Shown here: piece by piece, positions 16,753-25,497 of the stretch | Position numbering within the stretch: position 1 is the first letter of the stretch | Layout: every line of letters begins with the position of its first letter | DNA from: Nonomuraea gerenzanensis | Lineage (GTDB): Bacteria; Actinomycetota; Actinomycetes; Streptosporangiales; Streptosporangiaceae | DNA length: 64,000 nt | Assembly (NCBI RefSeq): GCF_020215645.1 | Contig: NZ_CP084058.1 | Coordinates: 9,734,001 to 9,798,000, forward strand | Reading direction: 5' to 3' | Translations under genes and position numbers: made by a program | The notes under the pieces: model-generated | What the model was told of the DNA's origin: nothing | The model's database searches: none | Seen by the model: the letters and a program-made list of their open reading frames with translations, nothing else

Positions 16753-17357
16753 CTGACCAGTGGGAGCACCTGCGCGGCGCCGGCCTGGCTCGCGGCTTCA
16801 CCGGCACCTGGGTCGAGTCGGGCGACGCCGGCGCCGTGGCCGCCCTGCTCGGCGCCGACCTCACCTCCCGCCAGGACTGCGACCTCACCACCGCCATGGC
16901 CCACTACCGGCCGATGGCCTTCACCGAGCGCATCTGGGCCGGCCGGCACTCCGACGGCTGGACCCACGCCCTCACGATCAGCGGCCCGCCCCCGGTGACC
17001 AGCGGCCTGACGGAGGCGGGCCTGCGTTTCCTCCAGATCCGCACCCTGGACGCCGAGGTCTACGACCTCCTGCACGGCGACGGCGGCACGACCGCCCGGG
17101 CGGCCCAGCGCTGGTACGGCGAGGTCCTCGTCGACCCGGGCTCCATGCTGGAGCCGTACCTGCGCGAAGCCGGCCGCCCGGCGATGCCGGCGGCGGTCCA
17201 CCGTGGGTCCTGGGTCAGCGAGCCCGAGGACCACGGACGGGCCTGCCTGGAGATCTACCTCTTCCTCGCCGGGCGCATGAGCGGCCGGTTCGTCGACCGG
17301 GCGTGGCTGGGCGAGCAGAGGAGCCTCTACACGGTCCCGTCGTCGCCGGCGACCTAG
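16749..17357 (+). CDS. Hypothetical protein, second of a related pair
   Basis: 202 residues; the ATG overlaps the stop of the preceding paralogue (ATGA). Family unknown. Conserved features shared with its neighbour are the N-terminal DQWEHLRGAGLARGF segment, WTHALTISG (neighbour: WVKAFTVSG) and the C-terminal LAGRMSGRFVDRAWL. It ends tail to tail with the minus-strand gene at 17354, the two stops sharing the bases CTAG. No regulatory site was seen for the pair. Confidence 0.7.
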   Translation: MTDQWEHLRGAGLARGFTGTWVESGDAGAVAALLGADLTSRQDCDLTTAMAHYRPMAFTERIWAGRHSDGWTHALTISGPPPVTSGLTEAGLRFLQIRTLDAEVYDLLHGDGGTTARAAQRWYGEVLVDPGSMLEPYLREAGRPAMPAAVHRGSWVSEPEDHGRACLEIYLFLAGRMSGRFVDRAWLGEQRSLYTVPSSPAT

Positions 17358-17782
17358 CCCTTCCGGGTCATGGTGGACTCGTAGCCGCCGCCCCCGGGGT
17401 AGACCCACGCGCCGGTGACGGTGCTGCCGTCGGCGCTGAACGTGCCCTCGTAGTAGGCGGGGCTGCCCTTCGCGCCGCCCCAGATGGTCAGCTTGTCGCC
17501 GGCCAGCTCGTACACGTAGTCGAGGGTGTTGCCGGTCGAGTCGTAGAAGCGCGACATCACGTCCGTGCCGGCCGGCTCGCCGAACGGGCGCAGGTTGCCG
17601 ATCACTTCCAGGCCGGTGACCGGCTGGCCGAACTGGGTGAGGTCGACGTGCTGGAGCAGGAAGAACCCGCCGGGCATCCACTCGTACCGCACGGTCCCCT
17701 CGGCACCGCCGGTGATCTCCCAGGTGCCGACCAGGCGGTCCAGGGCCTTCACGTCGGCGCTCGGCTCGTAGGTCTGCGACAT
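17354..17782 (-). CDS. Conserved protein, DUF1579-like
   Basis: 142 residues with the pattern of small beta-barrel proteins annotated as DUF1579-like: LDRLVGTWEITGGAEGTV, EWMPGGFFLLQHVD, DYVYELAGDKLTIWGG and GAWVYPGGGGYESTMTR. These are thought to be lipocalin-like ligand binders; the biochemical role is not established. Cytoplasmic, single gene. A 204-bp divergent gap to the YCII gene holds a perfect Crp-type site at 17858, which could regulate either gene. Confidence 0.65.
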   Translation of the reverse strand: MSQTYEPSADVKALDRLVGTWEITGGAEGTVRYEWMPGGFFLLQHVDLTQFGQPVTGLEVIGNLRPFGEPAGTDVMSRFYDSTGNTLDYVYELAGDKLTIWGGAKGSPAYYEGTFSADGSTVTGAWVYPGGGGYESTMTRKG

Positions 17783-17857
17783 CTCGTTCTCCTTGTGGGT
17801 CGGGTGATTGCTCGCCGGTACCTCGGAGCCCGCCGTCGGGTCTCGACGCTCGCCCGC

Positions 17858-17873
17858 TGTGATTCAGATCACA
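17858..17873. promoter_or_regulatory. Perfect Crp-type operator
   Basis: TGTGATTCAGATCACA matches the TGTGA-N6-TCACA consensus exactly. It lies between divergent starts at 17782 (minus) and 17987 (plus). A Crp/Fnr family regulator is encoded at 57978-58694, but the chromosomal Crp is an equally likely user. Confidence 0.7.
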
Positions 17874-17986
17874 TCGCGGACGTGTCGAGAGCGTGCGTCC
17901 GGCTCCGAGGTAGCGGCAGGAACCACATCGGAGAGGCCCGCCCGGCCTCGCATACGCTTCCCCGTACGCCCGGAAAGAGGATCATC

Positions 17987-18358
17987 ATGAAATACCTGCT
18001 GCTCGGCTACACCCCGGCCGCCGCCTGGGACGCCGCGACCGCCGAGACCCCTTCCGCGCAGGCGCTGGCCGCCTTCGCCGCCTACCAGCGGTTCGAGCAG
18101 GAGCTGTACGCCACCGGCGAGTTCGTCGGCAGCGAGGGCCTCGGGCATCCGGCGGTCAGCACCACCGTCCGCAGGACGGATGACGGGGTGGTGGCGACCG
18201 ATGGGCCCTTCGCCGAGCTGAAGGAGGTGCTGGCCAGCTTCGCGGTGATCGACGTGGCGAGCCAGGAACGTGCCGTGGAGATCGCCTCGCGGATCGTCGA
18301 GGTGCTGGGCGAGCCGATCGAGATCCGGCCGATCATGGGTGAGGACTTCACGGCGTGA
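17987..18358 (+). CDS. YCII/DGPF domain protein
   Basis: 123 residues with the diagnostic DGPF motif (VATDGPFAELKEVLA) of the YCII-related family; MKYLLLGYTP is the usual N-terminus. AAAGAGG precedes the ATG. Genes of this family habitually sit beside ECF42-type sigma factors, as here: its stop overlaps the sigma factor start (GTGA at 18355). Its role is unknown; a regulatory partner for the sigma factor is the usual proposal. Confidence 0.88.
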   Translation: MKYLLLGYTPAAAWDAATAETPSAQALAAFAAYQRFEQELYATGEFVGSEGLGHPAVSTTVRRTDDGVVATDGPFAELKEVLASFAVIDVASQERAVEIASRIVEVLGEPIEIRPIMGEDFTA

Positions 18359-19674
18359 CCGATCACCCGAACCCCGCGCCGGGCACGGAGGCACCGGCCG
18401 CCGGCACGGAGACGCAGGCCGCCGGCACGGAGACGCAGGCTGCTCTTGAGCACCTGCTGCGCACCGAGGCCCCGCAGGTTCTGGGTGCGCTGGTGCGGCG
18501 CTTCGGCCGGTTCGACGTCGCCGAGGACGCGGTGCAGGAGGCGCTGCTGGCCGCCGGCCGCGCCTGGCCGGTCGAGGGCGTGCCGGAGAACCCGCGCAGC
18601 TGGCTGATCCGCATCGGCTACCGGCGCATGGTGGACCTCCTCCGCGCCGACCAGGCCCGTCGCCGCCGCGAGCAGGAGGCTGGCCTCGCCGAGCTGGCCA
18701 TGCAGAATCCGGACCGTCAGTCCGGCCCACCGCCGGAGACCGACGACAGCCTCGCCCTGCTGCTGCTCTGCTGCCACCCCGCGCTGAGCGCCACCTCCCA
18801 GGTGGCGCTCACGCTGCGCGCGGTGGGCGGCCTGACGACCGCCGAGATCGCGCACGCCTACGGCACCTCCGAGAACACCATGGGCACCCGCATCAGCCGC
18901 GCCAAGCAGCAGCTGGCCCGCGCCGGCGCCCGCTTCACCCCGCCGACCGAGGCCGACCGCGACACCCGGCTGGCCGCCGCCACGCAGGTGCTCTATCTGA
19001 TCTTCAACGAGGGCTACACCGCCTCCACCGGCGACCGGCTCGCCCGCCTCGACCTGACCGCCGAGGCCATCCGGCTGACCCGCATGCTCCACCGGTCCCT
19101 GCCCGCCGACGCCGAGGTCACCGGCCTGCTCGCGCTGATGCTGCTCACCGAGGCCCGCCGTCCCGCCCGTACGGGAGGCCACGACGAGCTGATCCCCCTG
19201 GACGAGCAGGACCGGTCGCGCTGGGACGCCGCCCTCATCCGCGAGGGCACCGACCTGCTCGACCAGGTCTGGAGCCGCCGCCAGGCCGGCCCCTACCAGT
19301 TGCAGGCGGCGATCGCGGCCGTGCACGCGGCGGCCCCCTCGCCTGAGCGGACCGACTGGCCGCAGATCGCGGTGCTCTACCTGTGGCTCGAACGGCTCAG
19401 CCCGACCGCTCCTGTACGGCTGAGCCGGGTGGTGGCGGTGGCCAAGGCGTACGGGCCGGCACGCGGGCTGGCCCTGCTCGACGACCTCGACCGCCGCTTC
19501 CGGCTCGACCAGGACCCGCTGGTCCGGCAGCGTGTGCTCGCGGTGCGGGCCCACCTGTTGCGGATGACCGGCGACGCGGCGGGCGCGGCACGGCTGTACC
19601 GCGAGGCGGCCGCCCTGACCGGCAACCAGGTCGAGCAGCGGTATCTGCTCGATCAGGCCGAAGGGGTCAGCTGA
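18355..19674 (+). CDS. ECF RNA polymerase sigma factor, ECF42-like, with long C-terminal domain
   Basis: 439 residues, far longer than a minimal ECF factor. Sigma region 2 covers about residues 40-110 (FDVAEDAVQEALLAA, NPRSWLIRIGYRRMVDLLR) and region 4 about 145-195 (LTTAEIAHAYGTSENTMGTRISRAKQQL). The remaining 240 residues (YLIFNEGYTAS onward) form the TPR-like helical extension of the ECF42/DUF6596 group, thought to replace an anti-sigma factor. GTG start overlaps the YCII stop. Target promoters are not identified here. Confidence 0.9.
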   Translation: MTDHPNPAPGTEAPAAGTETQAAGTETQAALEHLLRTEAPQVLGALVRRFGRFDVAEDAVQEALLAAGRAWPVEGVPENPRSWLIRIGYRRMVDLLRADQARRRREQEAGLAELAMQNPDRQSGPPPETDDSLALLLLCCHPALSATSQVALTLRAVGGLTTAEIAHAYGTSENTMGTRISRAKQQLARAGARFTPPTEADRDTRLAAATQVLYLIFNEGYTASTGDRLARLDLTAEAIRLTRMLHRSLPADAEVTGLLALMLLTEARRPARTGGHDELIPLDEQDRSRWDAALIREGTDLLDQVWSRRQAGPYQLQAAIAAVHAAAPSPERTDWPQIAVLYLWLERLSPTAPVRLSRVVAVAKAYGPARGLALLDDLDRRFRLDQDPLVRQRVLAVRAHLLRMTGDAAGAARLYREAAALTGNQVEQRYLLDQAEGVS

Positions 19675-19757
19675 GCAAGGAGTCGTGCGGCCTCCCCGCG
19701 ACCCGACCGCCGCCATGAGCACGGGATCGCCCCCGCTCCCGTGGCTAGACTGCCGCC

Positions 19758-20771
19758 ATGACCACGGAGTCGTCCCCCCTCACCATCGCCCAGCTGGCCG
19801 AGCTGGCCGGCGTCTCCACCGCGACCGTCTCCAAGGTCGTCAACGGCCGCTCCGAGGTCTCCCCCGAAACCCGCGCCGCCGTCGAAGAGCTGATCCGCCT
19901 CCACGGCTACCGCCGCCAGCGCCGCCGCTCCACCCCCACCACCCTGGTCGAGCTCGTCTTCCACGCCCTCGAAGGCGACTACCCCGTCGAGATCACCAAG
20001 GGCGTCGCCGACGTCGCCCGCGCCCACGACCTCACCGTCGCCATCTCCGACCTGCACCACGACCACACCACCACCCAGAGCTGGCTGGACGGCGTGCTGC
20101 GCCGCCGCCCCACCGGCGTCATCGCCGTCTTCTCCGGCCTGACCGAGGCCCAGCACGACCAGCTCATCCACCGCGAGATCCCCCTGGTGCTGCTCGACCC
20201 GGCCGACGCCCCCGCCCGCAACATCCCCTCCGTCGGCGCCGGCAACTGGAACGGCGGCCTGACCGCCACCCGCCACCTGCTCGAACTCGGTCACCGCCGC
20301 ATCGCCATCATCACCGGCCCCGACGCCGCCCTGCCCAGCCGCGCCCGCCTCGACGGCTACCGCACCGCCCTCGACATGGCCGGCCTGCCCGCCGACCCCG
20401 CCCTCATCGCCCGCGGCGACTTCCTCATCGAAGGCGGCCTGGCCCAGGCCCACCACCTGCTGCGCCTGCCCGACCGCCCCACCGCCGTCTTCGCCACCAA
20501 CGACGGCCAGGCCATCGGCGTCTACCACGCCGCCCACCAGCTCGGCCTGCGCATCCCCGACGACCTCAGCGTCATCGGCTTCGACGACCTGCCCTCCGTC
20601 CGCTGGACCATCCCCCCGCTCACCACCATCCGCCAGCCCCTCACCGACATGGCCGCCGCGGCCACCACCATGCTCCTCACCCTCGCCCACGGCGACCCCC
20701 TGCCGCAGAACCGCGTCGAACTGGCCACCGAGCTCGTCATCCGCGCAAGCACCGCACCCCCGCCCGCCTGA
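19758..20771 (+). CDS. LacI family transcription regulator
   Basis: 337 residues. N-terminal HTH LTIAQLAELAGVSTATVSKVVNG plus hinge helix SPETRAAVEEL, then a periplasmic-binding-protein-like ligand domain (RIAIITGPDAALPSRARLDGY; VIGFDDLPSVRWTIPPLTTI). TAGACT at 19746-19751 would place transcription start almost at the ATG, and no ribosome site is visible, so it may be leaderless. No sugar gene adjoins it, so its target is probably elsewhere. Codon use is even more C-rich than its neighbours. Confidence 0.92.
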   Translation: MTTESSPLTIAQLAELAGVSTATVSKVVNGRSEVSPETRAAVEELIRLHGYRRQRRRSTPTTLVELVFHALEGDYPVEITKGVADVARAHDLTVAISDLHHDHTTTQSWLDGVLRRRPTGVIAVFSGLTEAQHDQLIHREIPLVLLDPADAPARNIPSVGAGNWNGGLTATRHLLELGHRRIAIITGPDAALPSRARLDGYRTALDMAGLPADPALIARGDFLIEGGLAQAHHLLRLPDRPTAVFATNDGQAIGVYHAAHQLGLRIPDDLSVIGFDDLPSVRWTIPPLTTIRQPLTDMAAAATTMLLTLAHGDPLPQNRVELATELVIRASTAPPPA

Positions 20772-20791
20772 ACCGGACGCCGCGGGGCCGC

Positions 20792-21817
20792 TCAACCAGC
20801 CTTCCGGGGTTCTCCGGACGGTGGGGCAGCGCGGCGGTGGCGCTTCCTCGCCGGCTGCGGAGCGTCCGGCACCGCGGCGCGCAGCCCGCGCCGGAGAGAT
20901 TCGATCGTCATCTCCACCTGGCCCTGATGCCATCCCCCCATCAGGTTGACGGTCCTGCCCGCACCCTCGATGGTGTGTATCGCGAACCCGTCCCCCGCCT
21001 CGGGGGGCAGGACCAGTTGACGCAGCGGCGCGCTGATGTTGCCGTAGCTCCGGTAGGGCACCGAGGTCATCAGCTGCACCGGCTGATCAGCCTCAACCGT
21101 CAACCGCTCGAACGCCCGCCGCACGTGCGCCTGGTAGGCGCGCAGCGCGCGGGCGAACCTCGACTGCTTCGAGCCGTATCCGAGGGTTCTGGCCAGGAGG
21201 TTGCCGGAGCCGGAAGCCCCGGTCAGCTCTGCGGCTTCCGTGAGGAGCTGAGCCAGGAGCAGGCGGCGGTCCGCCGGCAGGGCGTGCAGCTCCACGCCGG
21301 CGACGCCGATGCCCCAGAGGCGGAGCTCGTACTGGTCGATGCGGTCCTGCACCCACTCCGGGCACTTCTTCCTGAAGGCGAACTCGGCGTAGGCCAGTGC
21401 CAGGCACTCCCGCGCCGTCCTGGGGTTCGGGGCGTCCTTGCCGACCGTGGCCGCCCTGCGCGTGGCGCGGATCGTCTTGACGTTGTTGATCACGGTCGCG
21501 ATGCACATGGCCACGGCCGTGCCCGCCGAGATGAACGCGGCGACCTCGGATCCCGTCAGCCCTGTCGTGGCCGTGACGGCGAACGTCCCCGCGCCGAAGA
21601 CGAGAGAGGTGACGGCCACGACGAGCAGCACGAGGTACGGGCGAGCCCAGGCGTCCTCCTGCGGCGACCCACTTTCGGGATCCGCCTTTCCGGCCCGCCA
21701 TCGCAGGCCGACCACGACCAGCCCGGCCACCGCCACGCAGGCGATCAGCACGTACGGCCAGAACTGCGAGGCGCTGGCGCCCGCGGGCGCATCGAGGACG
21801 CTGACAGGGATCGTCAT
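20792..21817 (-). CDS. Membrane protein of unknown family
   Basis: 341 residues from the ATG at 21817 (GGGGG just upstream); an ATG at 21880 is possible but has no ribosome site. Two or three membrane helices occupy the first third (FWPYVLIACVAVAGLVVVGL; PYLVLLVVAVTSLVFGAG; VAAFISAGTAVAMCIATV). The rest is cytoplasmic and helical (ARECLALAYAEFAFRKKCPEW), ending in a basic tail (RKRHRRAAPP). I do not recognise a domain. It stands alone between LacI and DUF5994 genes on opposite or same strands. Confidence 0.7.
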   Translation of the reverse strand: MTIPVSVLDAPAGASASQFWPYVLIACVAVAGLVVVGLRWRAGKADPESGSPQEDAWARPYLVLLVVAVTSLVFGAGTFAVTATTGLTGSEVAAFISAGTAVAMCIATVINNVKTIRATRRAATVGKDAPNPRTARECLALAYAEFAFRKKCPEWVQDRIDQYELRLWGIGVAGVELHALPADRRLLLAQLLTEAAELTGASGSGNLLARTLGYGSKQSRFARALRAYQAHVRRAFERLTVEADQPVQLMTSVPYRSYGNISAPLRQLVLPPEAGDGFAIHTIEGAGRTVNLMGGWHQGQVEMTIESLRRGLRAAVPDAPQPARKRHRRAAPPSGEPRKAG

Positions 21818-21970
21818 CGCGCCCCCAGGAGGAAGAAGATCCAGGAAGGCGTGCCAGGAGGGCGATCCATAGTCCTCCATGATGAGCTACCGGCGTCGGC
21901 CGTGCCGGGTCTTTCCTGCGACGGGCACCGGTGATCAGCCCGAGACCGCAGGCGCGACCTCCCCGGCCGT

Positions 21971-23278
21971 CTACGCCCGGCCCGCCGCCGCCAGCGGATC
22001 CGCCGCGCTCATCACCGGCTGGACGTAGGACACGAGGTGATCGACCTCCGTGAAGCCCGCGGCCTCGAACACGGGCGTGATGGGCGTGCCGGCCACGTAC
22101 ATGACCGTCTCCCCCACCCCGTGCTCCGCCAGCAGCCGGTCGGCCTCGCGGAGCAGGTCGCGTTCCAGCGTCTCGTCGGCCTGGCCGGCGCCCGCGCCGA
22201 ACCACCACACCACGCCGAGCCCGCCCGCGGGCTCCTCGACGACGAGTTCCGCCGAGCAGCCGTCGCCCTCCGCCTTGACCCACCAGCCGGGCGGCGCCTG
22301 ACTCCTGACGACCTCGACCCCGGGCCGCCCGGTGGCCGCGGCCTCGGGCGGAACCCTTCGATGCAGGTACCGCCAGCTGTCGCGGCCACGGAAGCCGGCG
22401 CGTTCGAGGACCTTGGTGGTGACGGGCCGCCGGCCCGCGGGCAGGGCTGCGAGTCCGAGGCCGAGGGAGGCGGTGAAGGCGTGGACGACGGTCCTGCCCG
22501 CCAGCCCCTGGAGGGCGTGGGCCACGAGGTCGTCCACCACGTCCGGGATCTCCTGCCCGTGCAGCCAGAGGATCTGCCCGGGGCCGCCGTCGCGGTGCGC
22601 GGCGTAGGAGACCGCGCCGATGACGCGGTCGTGGTGGTCGGCCAGGACACAGGTTCGCGGAGGTTCGAGCCCGGCCCAGGCCACGGGGTCGCGGCGGGAG
22701 GTCCCGGCCAGGGCGTGGGCGAGCTCGGAGGCCGTGCAGGCGGGCTGGCCCGGCAGGCGGTCGGCGTCGATCAGCGCGAGCACCGCCTCCTGGTCGAAGG
22801 GGTGGTAGCGGCGCATCCTCGGGCCCGGCAGCCGGGCGGACGGCGCCTCGCGGCAGCGCAGCAGGATCTCGTTCGCGGTCAGCGTGTTGCCTGTGCGGGC
22901 GGCGGTCTTCATCGCCGCGGCGGCGACGGGAGCGGTGGTGTCCGGGGGGATGACCAGGAGCAGGAACCCGTCCTGGTTGCCGCGGATCATCCTGATCGTG
23001 TGGGGGGTGGCCGACAGGCTGCTGACGCGCAGGAAGCGCCCGTCGAGCAGCAGGTGGACCGGCACCTCGTCCCAGGCCGCGCGGTCGAGCCGGATGCGCA
23101 GGACGGGGCCGAGCCGGTCCTGCAGAATGCGGATGAGCGCGGGCAGCTCGCGGCACAGGTCGGTGGAGTACGGCCACCAGGCGCCGTCGAGTGTCCCGTC
23201 GCGGGTCAGCGTCGGCTCCAGGAAGATCCGGGGCGGCCGGTCGGGACGGGACCTGGCCGAGGGTTGCTGGTTCGGCAT
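21971..23278 (-). CDS. DUF5994-like domain fused to a GNAT-like region
   Basis: 435 residues. The first about 130 residues match the DUF5994 pattern (LEPTLTRDGTLDGAWWPYS, WDEVPVHLLLDGRFLRV, DGFLLLVIPPDT). From about residue 155 the sequence looks like one or two acetyltransferase-fold units (RMRRYHPFDQEAVLALIDADRLPG; RVIGAVSYAAH; VFEAAGFTEVDHLVSY). The usual acyl-CoA pyrophosphate loop is not obvious, so activity is uncertain. No ribosome site is strong at the ATG. Likely a stand-alone gene. Confidence 0.6.
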   Translation of the reverse strand: MPNQQPSARSRPDRPPRIFLEPTLTRDGTLDGAWWPYSTDLCRELPALIRILQDRLGPVLRIRLDRAAWDEVPVHLLLDGRFLRVSSLSATPHTIRMIRGNQDGFLLLVIPPDTTAPVAAAAMKTAARTGNTLTANEILLRCREAPSARLPGPRMRRYHPFDQEAVLALIDADRLPGQPACTASELAHALAGTSRRDPVAWAGLEPPRTCVLADHHDRVIGAVSYAAHRDGGPGQILWLHGQEIPDVVDDLVAHALQGLAGRTVVHAFTASLGLGLAALPAGRRPVTTKVLERAGFRGRDSWRYLHRRVPPEAAATGRPGVEVVRSQAPPGWWVKAEGDGCSAELVVEEPAGGLGVVWWFGAGAGQADETLERDLLREADRLLAEHGVGETVMYVAGTPITPVFEAAGFTEVDHLVSYVQPVMSAADPLAAAGRA

Positions 23279-23469
23279 CTGACGTGCCGCCTGTCTCCGG
23301 CGTGGAAGGGGCCGGGTGGGCCTGAGGCGACGTCGGCGCGGCTGCCGGCATGCGGAATGTCCCAGGTGGCTTCACTCTACGCCCGTCCGATCCGGCGCAC
23401 GGGTTTCACGGTGTCCGCCGAGCGGCATGGGATGATCGCCGTGGGCACGCGGGGGGAGGGGAAGCAGGC

Positions 23470-24789
23470 ATGAGGCTGGAGATCCACGAATATCTCAGTG
23501 TGCTTTCCGAGGTGTCCTCGGCCATGACGAGCAGCCTGGACGCCGACACCGCGCTGCGCAGGCTGTGCAGGATCCTCGTGCCCCGGCTGGCCGACTGGTG
23601 CGCCGCCGACCTGGTGGAGGAAGGGACGATCCGCCGCGTCAGCGTGGCGACGAGCGGCCGTCCGACGGACCAGCCCACCGGCATCGGGCCGCTGCCTCCG
23701 GAGACCGAGCACCTGCTCCTGCGCCTGCTGCGGGCCTCGGACCCGCTGCTGGTCCGCGCCTGCGCCGACTCGCCGGACGGGGCGGCCGTGCGGGAGGCGG
23801 CCATACCGGAGGCGGCCGTGCGGGAGACGGCCGTGCGGGAGGCGGCCATGCGGGAGGCGCCCCTGCGGGAGGCGCCCCTGCGGCTGCCGCCCGAGGGCTC
23901 CGCGATCGTGGCCCCGCTGCGCGTCCGGGGCAACGCGCTCGGTGCGCTGACCCTCGCCCGCCTCGGCCCCGCCACCCCGCTGACCGACGCTGACCTGCCG
24001 ATCGTGGAGGACCTGGCCCACCGTGCCGCCCTCGCCGTCGAGAACACGCGCCTGTACGGCATGCAGCACGAGATGGCCACCAGGCTCCAGCACGCCATGC
24101 TGCCGAGGCTGCCCGACCTCGGCCCGCTCCGCCTCGCGGCGGCCTACCTGCCCGCGCGGGAGTCGTCGCAGGTGGGAGGCGACTGGTACGACGCGTTCCG
24201 GCTCTCCGACGGCACTCCCGCCCTGGTGATCGGCGATGTGGAGGGCCACGACATCACCGCCGCCACGCAGATGGGCGAGGTCCGCAACATGCTGCGGGCC
24301 CTGGCCTTCGACGGGCGCGAGGGGCCGAGCGGCATCGTCTCCCGCCTCGACAAGGTGCTCGCCGGGGTGGGCGGGCGCCTGCTGACCACCATGGTGCTCG
24401 CCCGCCTGGAGGGCCCGGGGGCCGGTGGCTGGCGGCTGCGCTGGGTCAACGCCGGCCACCCGGCGCCGCTGCTGATCACCCGTGACGGCGGCACCCGGTT
24501 CCTGGAGGCAGGGCGGTCGGCGCTGCTGGGCCTCGACCCCCTCCTGCCGCGCGAGGACGCCGTCGCGATGCTGCCGCCCGGCTCCACGGTGCTGTTCTAC
24601 ACCGACGGGCTGATCGAGCGCCGCACGGAGCCGCTGGAGCGCGGCATGACCCGGCTGCGCCGCCGGGCCGGCGCGCTGGCCGGCGCCGACGCGCAGACCT
24701 ACTGCGACGAGCTGGTCACCGTCGCCGACACGGCCAACGAGGACGACATCGCGCTGCTGGCGCTTCAGCTGCCGGACGACCGAAGCTGA
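23470..24789 (+). CDS. GAF domain PP2C-type (SpoIIE) phosphatase
   Basis: 439 residues; GGGGGAGGGGAAG precedes the ATG. Residues about 15-195 form a GAF sensor domain, interrupted by a five-residue tandem repeat (about residues 107-141). The C-terminal half is a SpoIIE/RsbU phosphatase: SSQVGGDWYDAF, LVIGDVEGHDITAA, WVNAGHPAPLL, LFYTDGLIERR and ANEDDIALLAL carry the metal-binding Asp residues. Such enzymes dephosphorylate STAS antagonists to release a sigma factor. The convergent STAS protein one base away, and the RsbRST cluster 2 kb on, are candidate partners. Confidence 0.92.
   Translation: MRLEIHEYLSVLSEVSSAMTSSLDADTALRRLCRILVPRLADWCAADLVEEGTIRRVSVATSGRPTDQPTGIGPLPPETEHLLLRLLRASDPLLVRACADSPDGAAVREAAIPEAAVRETAVREAAMREAPLREAPLRLPPEGSAIVAPLRVRGNALGALTLARLGPATPLTDADLPIVEDLAHRAALAVENTRLYGMQHEMATRLQHAMLPRLPDLGPLRLAAAYLPARESSQVGGDWYDAFRLSDGTPALVIGDVEGHDITAATQMGEVRNMLRALAFDGREGPSGIVSRLDKVLAGVGGRLLTTMVLARLEGPGAGGWRLRWVNAGHPAPLLITRDGGTRFLEAGRSALLGLDPLLPREDAVAMLPPGSTVLFYTDGLIERRTEPLERGMTRLRRRAGALAGADAQTYCDELVTVADTANEDDIALLALQLPDDRS
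23788..23892 (+). repeat. In-frame 15-bp tandem repeat in the GAF-phosphatase gene
   Basis: Seven consecutive 15-bp units of the type GTGCGGGAGGCGGCC encode VREAA, IPEAA, VRETA, VREAA, MREAP, LREAP and a degenerate LRLPP. It lies inside the GAF domain as a surface loop and keeps the frame, so copy number could vary without loss of the protein. Confidence 0.85.
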
Positions 24790-24790
24790 A

Positions 24791-25114
24791 TCACGCCACC
24801 ATCCGCAGGCTCCGGCCCAGGCCCGTCATGCGCAGCAGCCGCGACAGGAACGGGCGCGGCCCGACCATCATCATCGTGATGCCCTGCGCCCGCGCCCGGC
24901 GCTGGATGCCGATCAGCACGGCCAGGCCGCCGGCGTCGCAGAACGTCACGCCGGACAGGTCGAGGACGAGCAGGCTCGTGCTGGTGTTCAGCGTCTCCAG
25001 GAGCTGCCCGCGCAGGGCGGCGCTGGTGAAGAGGTCGATGTCGCCGGACAGGTGGACGGTGGTGGGGGTCGCCGGGCCTGCCGCGCCGGGTGGGGCCGTG
25101 TCGCTGGCGGTCAT
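24791..25114 (-). CDS. STAS domain anti-sigma factor antagonist
   Basis: 107 residues with one STAS domain: VHLSGDIDLFTSAALRG and LLVLDLSGVTFCDAGGLAVLI. At the conserved phosphorylation position (usually DSSG) it reads FCDAGG, so the phospho-accepting Ser is replaced by Ala and phosphorylation there looks impossible. It would then be constitutively unphosphorylated, or use another residue. It faces the SpoIIE phosphatase tail to tail with a one-base gap. The target anti-sigma factor is unknown. Confidence 0.88.
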   Translation of the reverse strand: MTASDTAPPGAAGPATPTTVHLSGDIDLFTSAALRGQLLETLNTSTSLLVLDLSGVTFCDAGGLAVLIGIQRRARAQGITMMMVGPRPFLSRLLRMTGLGRSLRMVA

Positions 25115-25266
25115 GGGGGTCTCCGATCGGCGAGGAGCAGAAAGGATGGGCCAGGACCGTGACGGCCTGGCGGGGCTGGTGCGAAGCCCTCGAATCGTCT
25201 GTCGCCGTAGACGACGCCGACCTGGATGTCAACGTACGAAAAATCCTCGGTACCGCCAGACTACCT

Positions 25267-25294
25267 GCACGGCACCGCTTTCCGGGTGCCGTGC
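25267..25294. repeat. Perfect 10-bp inverted repeat
   Basis: GCACGGCACC, an 8-base loop, then GGTGCCGTGC. No T-run follows. It could be an operator or an mRNA hairpin upstream of the cold-shock leader. Confidence 0.6.
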
Positions 25295-25458
25295 GAACGC
25301 CACGCCGAAGGTTCGCGGCCGATTTCCGGCGCCCGATCGCAGGCGTGGGCCCGGGTTCTCCCCGGCTCGGGCCGGCGGATCCGCGGATTTTCCGGTGGCA
25401 GCCGCACAAGTGTGTTAGCCTGATGACGTTGCAGTTATGGTACCCATAAGACTTTATG

Positions 25459-25497
25459 CGCGCCCTGACAGAAATGTACGGGCGCGTTTTCTGTTTT
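25459..25497 (+). promoter_or_regulatory. Terminator-like hairpin in the cold-shock leader
   Basis: CGCGCCC (25459-25465) pairs with GGGCGCG (25480-25486) and is followed directly by TTTTCTGTTTT, the shape of an intrinsic terminator, about 95 bp before the cold-shock ATG. It could act as an attenuator or thermosensor, or could end an upstream transcript. Confidence 0.55.
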
